Shown: in pieces, positions 1-5,208 of the stretch | Numbering within the stretch: position 1 is the first letter of the stretch | Layout: each line of letters begins with the position of its first letter | Source of the DNA: Xanthobacteraceae bacterium | GTDB lineage: Bacteria; Pseudomonadota; Alphaproteobacteria; Rhizobiales; Xanthobacteraceae | Assembly: GCA_030039655.1 (NCBI GenBank) | Contig: JASHVC010000387.1 | Coordinates: forward strand, 1 to 5,357 | Reading direction: 5' to 3' | DNA: 5,357 bases | The notes under the pieces: generated by a model | What the model saw: the letters and a program-made list of their open reading frames with translations, nothing else | What the model was told of the DNA's origin: nothing | Database searches by the model: none | Made by a program: the position numbers and the translations under genes

Positions 1-30
1 CGGAACCGCGCAGAATTGAGCGCAGCCGAT

Positions 31-34
31 GGAG
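31..34 (+). promoter_or_regulatory. Shine-Dalgarno site of rplS
   Basis: GGAG lies 8 nt before the ATG at 43. It decides the start: the same frame is open from a TTG at 16, but that TTG has no upstream Shine-Dalgarno match, and L19 proteins normally begin close to the motif MNLLKQIE that follows the ATG at 43. Confidence 0.75.
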
Positions 35-42
35 AATTAGCC

Positions 43-435
43 ATGAACCTGCTCAAACAAATCGAAAACGAACAAGTGGCAAAACTTTCCGCCGGCAAGG
101 AAATTCCCGATTTCCAGCCTGGCGATACGGTGATCGTCAACGTCAAGATCCTGGAAGGCGAGCGCAGCCGCGTGCAGGCCTATGAGGGCGTGTGCATCGG
201 CCGCGCCGGCTCCGGCCTGAACGAAAACTTCACCGTACGGAAAATCTCGTACGGCGAGGGCGTCGAGCGCGTGTTCCCGCTCTATTCGCCGATGATCGAC
301 TCCATCAAGGTCGTGCGCCGCGGCAAGGTGCGCCGCGCCAAGCTGTACTATCTGCGCGGCCGGCGCGGAAAGTCCGCACGTATCGTCGAGCGGCAGGACC
401 ACGGCACGCAGGTGGAAGCCGGCGCCGAGGAGTAA
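43..435 (+). CDS. rplS: 50S ribosomal protein L19
   Basis: The gene encodes a 130-residue ribosomal protein of the large subunit, placed by structural work on the family at the interface with the 30S subunit. The product starts [11 protein letters not shown] and continues with the L19 hallmarks: [18 protein letters not shown] (about residues 23-40), the [12 protein letters not shown] strand, the [22 protein letters not shown] block, and the basic [20 protein letters not shown] segment. Length is close to the bacterial norm of about 115-130, with a short acidic tail rich in Glu after residue 115. In alphaproteobacteria rplS usually follows trmD. The 42 bases before the start are too few to show that gene. 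The TAA stop is only 5 nt from a large palindrome that may end the transcript. Identification is secure. The start is chosen from the Shine-Dalgarno site and family length over an in-frame TTG 27 nt upstream. Confidence 0.98.
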   Translation: MNLLKQIENEQVAKLSAGKEIPDFQPGDTVIVNVKILEGERSRVQAYEGVCIGRAGSGLNENFTVRKISYGEGVERVFPLYSPMIDSIKVVRRGKVRRAKLYYLRGRRGKSARIVERQDHGTQVEAGAEE

Positions 436-440
436 CGCGT

Positions 441-530
441 CGTAGCCCGGATGGAGCGAAGCGCAATCCGGGAACGACCGTGCGGCTTTATCGCCGCTCC
501 CGGATTTCGCTTCGCTCCATCCGGGCTACG
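441..530. repeat. Composite palindromic (REP-like) repeat between convergent genes
   Basis: Two 33-bp arms, 441-473 and 498-530, are inverted copies with one mismatch (C at 464 against the complement of T at 507). Each arm is itself a small hairpin: CCCGGAT at 446-452 pairs with ATCCGGG at 466-472, and the same pair occurs at 499-505 and 519-525. Between the arms, GCGGC (482-486) and GCCGC (493-497) form a third stem with a 6-nt loop. The core, with its GGAGCGAAGCG motif, resembles a dispersed repeat I know from Bradyrhizobium-type and other proteobacterial genomes; the name of the family is not certain to me. It fills the gap between the rplS stop at 435 and the minus-strand stop at 541, so it could act as a two-way terminator. 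There is no run of T after the stem, so a classical intrinsic terminator is not shown. Confidence 0.9.
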
Positions 531-540
531 GTTACGACGG

Positions 541-1734
541 CTACTTTCCCCACAGCGCCTTCGAGGCTAGCCGCGCGCCCTCGGCGAGAGCCGACAGCTT
601 CGCCCAGACCAAATCCTCGTGCAGGCGCGAGCCGAGGCCGCAATCGCTGCCGCCGATCACGTTCTCGCGCCCGACTGCGGCGGCGAAGTTTTGCAGCCGG
701 CGCGCGATCAGCTCAGGATGTTCGACGATGTTGGTGGCGTGGCTGATCACGCCCGGCATGATGAATTTGCCGGCGGGCAGCTTGATGTCTTTCCACAGCG
801 TCCACTCGTGCTCGTGACGCACGTTGCCGGCCTCGAAGCTGTAGCATTGCGCGTTCACCTGGAGCACGAGATCGATGACGTCGCGCATCGAAATGTCGTG
901 CGTGTGCGCGCCGTGCCAAGATCCCCAGCAGAAATGATGGCGCACGCGATCCGCGGGCACACCGGCGAGCGCGTGATTGAGCGCGTCGATCCGGACCTTG
1001 AGATACTTGCGATACTCGGCGACGGTCGGCTCCGGCTTGATCATGTCCCATGACGTGGCGACGCCGGGATCGTCGATCTGCAAAACGAAGCCCGCATCGG
1101 TCACCGCGCGGTATTCCTCGCGCAAGGCGTCGGCGATGGCGAACACGAACTCCTCGTCGGTCGCGTAGTACTCGTTGAAGATGTGATGATCGAGCCAGCC
1201 CGGCGCGTACACGCAAACGAAAGCCTCGTCGGCACCGCCGGCCGCTTTCAGCGCCTCCTTGAAAACGCTGACCTCCCGCTTGATCGCGTCGGTCGCCCGG
1301 CCCTTGATCGGCCCGGTCACCACCATCTTGGTGGGCGGCGAAAACCGCGGCTCCTCGCCGGGCACGCAGAACATGGTGCCGACGCGATCCATGTCAGCGT
1401 AGAGCTTGGGAAAAGTAGCGCGTTCGCGGGTGTCTTCCCGCCCCGATCCTTTTTCGCCGGGGTTCAACGGCCGCGTAGTCACGCCACCGAATTGCTGTGC
1501 GTAGTAGGCAAAATTCCGCCCATTCCAGAATTCACCGTCGCCCACGCAGCTGATCCCGATCTCGACCTGTTTCTTGATCACCTCGCCGACTTGGCGAACC
1601 AAAAGGCCGGTATCCTCCGCCGCCGCACCGCCGGTACTGCGCGGCGACCATGAGGCGTAATTGCCGGCTGCGGCGCCGACGGGCGGCAGCCTGCCGGCAT
1701 GGGACGTTCTGATCGCGATTTCGCTTCGCTTCAT
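541..1734 (-). CDS. Short MetE-like zinc methyltransferase (cobalamin-independent methionine synthase II family)
   Basis: The 397-residue product matches the catalytic C-terminal barrel of cobalamin-independent methionine synthase and lacks the N-terminal half found in full-length MetE (about 750 residues). The four zinc positions of MetE are all visible: His267 and Cys269 in HHFCWG, Glu301 in SFEAGN, and Cys365 in GSDCGLG. Asp221 in QIDDPG matches the Asp of the MetE IDEPA motif that contacts the amino acid substrate. TSHAGRLPP at residues 10-18 matches the N-terminal TTHVGSLPR-type motif of the family, and GDGEFWNG (65-72) its DGE block. In the family a zinc-bound thiol is alkylated; relatives include methionine synthases of core type and the epoxyalkane:coenzyme M transferase. 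Which thiol and which methyl donor are used here cannot be read from the sequence. The ATG has AGGGAG 7 nt upstream (plus-strand 1742-1747), a good ribosome site. The gene lies 131 bp after a co-directional PLP enzyme and converges on rplS. Confidence 0.88.
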   Translation of the reverse strand: MKRSEIAIRTSHAGRLPPVGAAAGNYASWSPRSTGGAAAEDTGLLVRQVGEVIKKQVEIGISCVGDGEFWNGRNFAYYAQQFGGVTTRPLNPGEKGSGREDTRERATFPKLYADMDRVGTMFCVPGEEPRFSPPTKMVVTGPIKGRATDAIKREVSVFKEALKAAGGADEAFVCVYAPGWLDHHIFNEYYATDEEFVFAIADALREEYRAVTDAGFVLQIDDPGVATSWDMIKPEPTVAEYRKYLKVRIDALNHALAGVPADRVRHHFCWGSWHGAHTHDISMRDVIDLVLQVNAQCYSFEAGNVRHEHEWTLWKDIKLPAGKFIMPGVISHATNIVEHPELIARRLQNFAAAVGRENVIGGSDCGLGSRLHEDLVWAKLSALAEGARLASKALWGK

Positions 1735-1741
1735 TTAATGG

Positions 1742-1747
1742 CTCCCT
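1742..1747 (-). promoter_or_regulatory. Shine-Dalgarno site of the MetE-like gene
   Basis: AGGGAG on the minus strand lies 7 nt before the ATG at 1734. It supports this start, although the first 18 coding bases look like part of a repeat. The rest of the gap 1748-1865 shows no clear promoter and no strong terminator, so read-through from the upstream PLP enzyme gene is possible. Confidence 0.65.
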
Positions 1748-1865
1748 GCGAGTCCCCAACGTATCGCATAGTTCCGCGTAGCGACAGAATGCCCACTCTT
1801 TTCCTCGCGCCCCACCGACGGCGAAGGACGGCCCAACCTATGTGTGTGAGAGTGCGGCGGAGTAA

Positions 1866-3077
1866 TCAGGCCAGGCGCAACAATCGCGCCACCAGCCGCT
1901 CCACATCGTTCGTCGTATGATAGAGGCCGAAGCCGAGGCGCAGCCTCGTGCCGCGCACATCCGTGATGATGTTTGCGGCGTGCAGCCGCCGGCACCACAG
2001 CACCGCCTCCGGATGCTCGAAGGCGAGGAAGTTGCCGCGCGCCGGATCGCTCATCGGCACGACAAGACGCTCGGCCGCGAACGGACCGATTTCACGATCA
2101 CCTAACGCGCTCATGAACTGTGCTTGCAGCGCCACCGCGTGCGCGTGCGCCAGCGCAGCATCGATCGCTTCGCTGTCGAGCCAATCGAGCACGGCGCGCA
2201 GCCGATAGAGCGCAGTCGGATCGAGCGTTGCACCGGCAAAGCGCCAACCGTCAGTGGAATAAGTGATAGATCCGCCGCCGCTCACGAGATCGCCGAGGCC
2301 CGCAACCCAGCCGGTATTCCGCGGCCGCAGAGCAATGCCCGGCGGGCAATGCATGAAGCAGACCCCCTCGCCCGCCATGGCGTATTTGTAGCCGCCCGCG
2401 ATGTAGAATACGCGATCCGCTATCGGGCCAAGATCGGTCGGCCGCGCCAGAAAGCCGTGATAGCCATCGATCGCGATCAGGCGGTCCGGCGCCGCGAGAC
2501 TGGCGGCAAGCTTTGTGAGATCGACGAGCGCAAAGCCTGAATTAAACAGGACTTGGCTCACATAGACGAGGTCAGGCGACACCTCGCGCGCTGTAGCGGC
2601 AAGACGTTCGGCGAGCGTCGCAAACGGTTCCGCCGGCACGGCGTGAAGTTCGATGAGCCCATCCTCGGCAAGCCGCTCGCACTGGCGGCGAAACGAATGG
2701 AACTCGCCGTCGGTCGCGACGACACGGACGGCGCGGCCAACAGGACAGCACGACAACAGCCGATTGACGAATTCGTGGGTGTTTGGGGCTGGAACGAGAG
2801 TCTTTGCGTCTTCGAGCCCGAGGTGCTGGGCGATGGCCTCGCTCGCATCACGCCATACCGAGCCGAGCACGGTCTTCCATTTGTCGTCGGCGAGCCACGC
2901 CGCATCGTCCCACGCCTCGATCTGCGCCTTCCGGGCGATGTCCGGCCAGAAGTGGTGGCTGTGCGCCGCAAAGTGCAGGCGTTGTGGATCGGCATCGCGG
3001 AAGCGCGAAAATCCGGCGCTCAGATCAAGCGGCACCCGGTGTGCCGACTTAATCATCGCAGGCAAAGCCTTCATCAT
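1866..3077 (-). CDS. Class V aminotransferase-fold PLP enzyme, kynureninase-like
   Basis: The product is 403 residues from the ATG at 3077, a soluble fold-type I PLP enzyme. Lys231 in AGGYKYAMAGEG is the expected Schiff-base lysine. Asp204 and His207 in AIDGYHGF are the pair that holds the pyridine ring and the cofactor phosphate side in kynureninase-like proteins. Ser175 lies in VYVSQVLFNSG, and the end, TDVRGTRLRLGFGLYHTTNDVERL, has the Arg (375 or nearby) that commonly grips the substrate carboxylate and the usual YHTTNDV finish. The N-terminal LHFAAHSHHFWPD block replaces the kynureninase start. The substrate is unknown; no kynurenine pathway gene is adjacent, so I do not call it kynU. 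The start is uncertain: a TTG at 3086 and ATGs at 3077, 3074 and 3056 are in frame, none with ideal Shine-Dalgarno spacing. GAGG on the minus strand is 12 nt before the chosen ATG. A candidate promoter lies at 3129-3156. The MetE-like gene follows in the same direction. Confidence 0.88.
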   Translation of the reverse strand: MMKALPAMIKSAHRVPLDLSAGFSRFRDADPQRLHFAAHSHHFWPDIARKAQIEAWDDAAWLADDKWKTVLGSVWRDASEAIAQHLGLEDAKTLVPAPNTHEFVNRLLSCCPVGRAVRVVATDGEFHSFRRQCERLAEDGLIELHAVPAEPFATLAERLAATAREVSPDLVYVSQVLFNSGFALVDLTKLAASLAAPDRLIAIDGYHGFLARPTDLGPIADRVFYIAGGYKYAMAGEGVCFMHCPPGIALRPRNTGWVAGLGDLVSGGGSITYSTDGWRFAGATLDPTALYRLRAVLDWLDSEAIDAALAHAHAVALQAQFMSALGDREIGPFAAERLVVPMSDPARGNFLAFEHPEAVLWCRRLHAANIITDVRGTRLRLGFGLYHTTNDVERLVARLLRLA

Positions 3078-3128
3078 CGCGGGCAACGTCCTCGAAAAGG
3101 CGAACCGAGACGCAATCAGATTCGATCG

Positions 3129-3156
3129 ATTATTGAGGATGCACCAGCCCCGTAAA
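3129..3156 (-). promoter_or_regulatory. Candidate sigma-70 promoter of the PLP enzyme gene
   Basis: Read on the minus strand, TTTACG (plus 3151-3156) is a -35 with 4 of 6 consensus bases, followed after 16 nt by AATAAT (plus 3129-3134), a -10 with 5 of 6. Transcription would start near 3122, giving a leader of about 45 nt before the ATG at 3077. It is the best promoter match in the window, but it was found by eye. Confidence 0.4.
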
Positions 3157-3265
3157 AGGCCCCGATCACCTCGTCATGGCTTCCGATCACGAGAGCGTCA
3201 TCGCCGAATCGGATGCCGCGCAGCGGACCACGGCAAAGCGGCACGGCTGCGGTGAAGCGGACCAC

Positions 3266-3294
3266 TTTCCCTCCGCCACGGAACCCACTAAATA
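3266..3294 (+). promoter_or_regulatory. Weak candidate promoter of leuC
   Basis: TTTCCC (3266-3271) and TAAATA (3289-3294) are separated by 17 nt and lie about 45 bp before the leuC ATG. Spacing is ideal, but both hexamers are poor matches to the sigma-70 consensus. No leader peptide with leucine codons and no attenuator hairpin is evident between here and leuC. Confidence 0.25.
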
Positions 3295-3325
3295 GTCGGC
3301 CGCATCACAGTCTTTTATCGCTCGC

Positions 3326-3329
3326 AGGA
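3326..3329 (+). promoter_or_regulatory. Shine-Dalgarno site of leuC
   Basis: AGGA lies 9 nt before the ATG at 3339. It decides between this ATG and an in-frame ATG at 3213, which would add 42 residues (starting MPRSGPRQ) unlike any LeuC N-terminus. Confidence 0.7.
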
Positions 3330-3338
3330 CCCGCCGGG

Positions 3339-4745
3339 ATGGCCAAACCGCGCACGCTGTACGACAAGATCTGGGACGATCATCTGATCGAGGAGGAGCC
3401 CAACGGCGCCTGCCTGATCTATATCGACCGGCATATCGTCCATGAGGTGACAAGCCCGCAGGCGTTCGAAGGCTTGCGGCTTGCCGGGCGCAAAGTGCAC
3501 GCCCCGGACAAGACGCTGCTGGTCGTCGATCACAACGTGCCGACCACCGACCGCGCGTTGCCCAATCCCGATCCGGAGAGTGAGGCGCAGATCAAATATC
3601 TCGCCGAGAACGCAAAGTTCTTCAATCTCGAATATTACGACGAGTTCGATAAACGCCAGGGCATCGTCCACATCATCGGGCCGGAGCAGGGCTTTACGCT
3701 TCCGGGCGTAACGCTGGTGTGCGGCGACAGCCACACGGCGACCAACGGCGCTTTCGGCGCGCTGGCGTACGGCATCGGCACATCGGAAGTCGAGCACGTA
3801 CTGGCGACGCAGACGCTCATTCAATCCAAATCAAAGAACATGCGCGCCGTGGTCGACGGCAAGCTGCCGCCCGGCGTGACCGCCAAAGACATCATCCTCG
3901 CCATCATCGGCGAGATCGGCACCGCCGGCGGCACCGGCTATGCGCTCGAATATGCGGGCGAAGCCATCCGCGCGCTGTCCATGGAAGGCCGCATGACGGT
4001 GTGCAACATGTCGGTCGAGGCGGGCGCCAAGGCGGGCTTCATCGCCTCGGATGAAAAGACCTACGCGTATCTGAAAGGCCGTCCCAAGACGCCAAAGGGC
4101 AAGGATTGGGATGCGGCGTTGAAATATTGGGACACGCTGCGTTCCGACGACAGCGCGCATTTCGATCGCGAGATCAAACTCGATGCCGCAAAGCTGCCTC
4201 CGCTGGTGACCTGGGGCACCAGCCCCGAACAGGTGGTGTCGGTGAGCGGCCGCGTGCCGCGGCTCGACGACGTCACCGACGAGAAAAAGCGCGAGGCCAT
4301 CGAGCGGGCGCTCAAGTATATGGGCCTGCAGGGTGGCGAAAAAATTTCCGACATCGCCATCGACCGTGTGTTCATTGGGTCGTGCACCAACGCCCGTATC
4401 GAGGATTTGCGCGCCGCAGCCAAAATGATCGACGGCAAGAAGATCAACGCCAACGTCAACGCCATGGTGGTGCCCGGCTCGGGTTTGGTCAAAGAGCAGG
4501 CCGAAGCCGAAGGTCTGGACCGAATCTTTGTCGAGGCTGGCTTTGAGTGGCGCGAGCCCGGCTGCTCCATGTGCCTCGCAATGAATCCCGACAAGCTCAA
4601 TCCGGGCGAGCGCTGCGCCTCGACCTCAAACCGCAACTTCGAGGGCCGGCAGGGCTACAAGGGGCGCACGCACCTCGTTTCGCCCGCCATGGCCGCGGCC
4701 GCAGCGATTGCCGGGCATTTTGTCGATGTGAGGGAATGGAACTGA
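3339..4745 (+). CDS. leuC: 3-isopropylmalate dehydratase large subunit
   Basis: LeuC with LeuD forms the cytoplasmic isomerase that converts 2-isopropylmalate to 3-isopropylmalate through 2-isopropylmaleate, the second step of leucine synthesis. The product has 468 residues, the normal length for bacterial LeuC. The three ligands of the [4Fe-4S] cluster are Cys349 in [13 protein letters not shown] and Cys409 and Cys412 in [13 protein letters not shown]. Other family blocks are [15 protein letters not shown] at the start, [20 protein letters not shown] (28-47), DHNVPTTDR (65-72), [10 protein letters not shown] (114-123), [26 protein letters not shown] (128-153) and [10 protein letters not shown] (430-439), followed by [13 protein letters not shown]. 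All expected residues are intact, so the gene should be functional. leuD is not next: the 3' side holds a palindromic repeat and a convergent gene. The upstream divergent gene is a PLP enzyme of unknown role. Confidence 0.98.
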   Translation: MAKPRTLYDKIWDDHLIEEEPNGACLIYIDRHIVHEVTSPQAFEGLRLAGRKVHAPDKTLLVVDHNVPTTDRALPNPDPESEAQIKYLAENAKFFNLEYYDEFDKRQGIVHIIGPEQGFTLPGVTLVCGDSHTATNGAFGALAYGIGTSEVEHVLATQTLIQSKSKNMRAVVDGKLPPGVTAKDIILAIIGEIGTAGGTGYALEYAGEAIRALSMEGRMTVCNMSVEAGAKAGFIASDEKTYAYLKGRPKTPKGKDWDAALKYWDTLRSDDSAHFDREIKLDAAKLPPLVTWGTSPEQVVSVSGRVPRLDDVTDEKKREAIERALKYMGLQGGEKISDIAIDRVFIGSCTNARIEDLRAAAKMIDGKKINANVNAMVVPGSGLVKEQAEAEGLDRIFVEAGFEWREPGCSMCLAMNPDKLNPGERCASTSNRNFEGRQGYKGRTHLVSPAMAAAAAIAGHFVDVREWN

Positions 4746-4748
4746 CCA

Positions 4749-4832
4749 TGTCATCATCCGCGAAGGCGGATGATCCAGTAATCACGCAAAGTCCGGTGAT
4801 TACTGGATGCCCCGCCTGCGCGGGGCATGACA
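4749..4832. repeat. Cloverleaf-forming palindromic repeat between leuC and the convergent small gene
   Basis: The 84-bp element has inverted ends, TGTCAT at 4749-4754 and ATGACA at 4827-4832, and three internal stems in series. Stem 1 is 9 bp (4753-4761 with 4766-4774) with a 4-nt loop. Stem 2 is 12 bp (4774-4785 with 4796-4807) with a 10-nt loop. Stem 3 is 9 bp (4807-4815 with 4820-4828) with a 4-nt loop. Neighbouring stems share one or two bases. The three stems have no mismatches. The modules, including ATCCGCGAAGGCGGAT and the GCCCCGC-type arm, resemble a dispersed mosaic repeat familiar from Bradyrhizobium and Rhodopseudomonas-type genomes. It starts 3 nt after the leuC stop and ends 3 nt before the stop codon of the opposite gene, so it may terminate or protect both transcripts. 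It is not a tRNA: it has no T-loop or acceptor features. Confidence 0.88.
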
Positions 4833-4835
4833 ATC

Positions 4836-5096
4836 TCACCCCCTCGCCCACCAGCAATATGTGAGCGGATAAAGCACCGGCCCGCTCGGCCGATATTGCA
4901 GCTGCAGGTGTTCGACGCAGCGCCTGTACAGCAACTGCCCCGGCGTGATCACGATGTAGGGGCGGGTCCGCCGCGCCATCGGCCTGTGGGGTCTCATTGA
5001 CTGCGCGGTCTGCGCTAGCGACGGCGTCCACGAGGCGGTGCCGACGAGCGACAGCGCAATCAGACCGGCGATCAGCACGACCCACTTCAAAGACAT
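4836..5096 (-). CDS. Small exported protein of unknown function
   Basis: The 86-residue product has a clear Sec signal peptide: Lys4, a hydrophobic stretch over residues 5-20, and a likely cleavage after SLA at residue 28, before QTAQ. The mature part, about 58 residues, is basic first (RPHRPMARRTRP) and then carries YIVITPGQLLYRRC, QLQYRPSGPVLYP and a CWWARG end. Two cysteines remain after cleavage, Cys60 and Cys81, and could form one disulfide in the periplasm. I recognise the pattern, a Tyr-Arg-x-Cys block, a PSG-V-L-P block and a terminal CWW, from small hypothetical proteins of Bradyrhizobium-type genomes, but know of no assigned function. The ATG has GAGG 5 nt upstream (plus 5102-5105). 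The gene converges on leuC with a palindromic repeat between them and diverges from the metallopeptidase-like gene; the 112 bp between their starts must hold both promoters. Confidence 0.8.
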   Translation of the reverse strand: MSLKWVVLIAGLIALSLVGTASWTPSLAQTAQSMRPHRPMARRTRPYIVITPGQLLYRRCVEHLQLQYRPSGPVLYPLTYCWWARG

Positions 5097-5173
5097 TGTC
5101 GCCTCGTTCGCATTACCCCACGTCCAAGGCTTCAGGCTCTCGTATCACGGCCGTCCGGTCAACCGCGCTGCGC

Positions 5174-5202
5174 TTGGCCGCGAAGCCCGAGCGGCCTAAA
5201 TA
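5174..5202 (+). promoter_or_regulatory. Candidate promoter of the metallopeptidase-like gene, possibly giving a leaderless mRNA
   Basis: TTGGCC (5174-5179) and TAAATA (5197-5202) are spaced by 17 nt. The -35 matches consensus at 4 of 6 positions; the -10 is weak. The -10 ends 6 nt before the ATG at 5209, so transcription would begin at or very near the start codon. An inverted repeat, GGCCGC at 5176-5181 and GCGGCC at 5191-5196, lies between and across the promoter elements and could be an operator or chance in GC-rich DNA. Confidence 0.3.
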
Positions 5203-5208
5203 CCCCTC

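Noticed and set aside
1..42. Possible end of trmD upstream of rplS (a frame with TGA at 17-19)
   Set aside because: Only five codons would be visible and they match no TrmD ending I can recognise. The expected gene order alone is not enough to call it.
16..42. TTG start giving rplS nine extra residues
   Set aside because: No Shine-Dalgarno site precedes it, and the ATG at 43 has GGAG at good spacing and matches the usual L19 N-terminus.
619..1053. Plus-strand frames opposite the MetE-like gene (619-1053, 1183-1653)
   Set aside because: They are antisense shadows of a gene with a full set of family motifs, a common effect of GC-rich codon use, and show no recognisable protein pattern.
2553..3155. 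Long plus-strand frame opposite the PLP enzyme (200 codons)
   Set aside because: It is antisense to a well-supported enzyme gene, has no family motif, and runs into the divergent promoter region.
3213..3338. In-frame extension of leuC to an ATG at 3213
   Set aside because: The extra 42 residues do not resemble LeuC, and the ATG at 3339 has AGGA 9 nt upstream and gives the standard length. The extension would also overlap the likely promoter.
4749..4832. tRNA-like gene
   Set aside because: The cloverleaf outline is suggestive, but there is no T-loop motif, the stem lengths are wrong for a tRNA, and no anticodon arm of 5 bp and 7 nt is present.
4748..4864. 38-codon frame starting MSSSAKADDPV just after leuC
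   Set aside because: It is encoded almost wholly by the palindromic repeat. Such frames arise wherever this repeat lies and are a known source of false small genes.
5097..5162. TTGACC (minus strand, plus 5157-5162) as -35 of the small exported protein gene
   Set aside because: The -35 is good, but no acceptable -10 occurs at 15-19 nt spacing, so I do not list it as a promoter.
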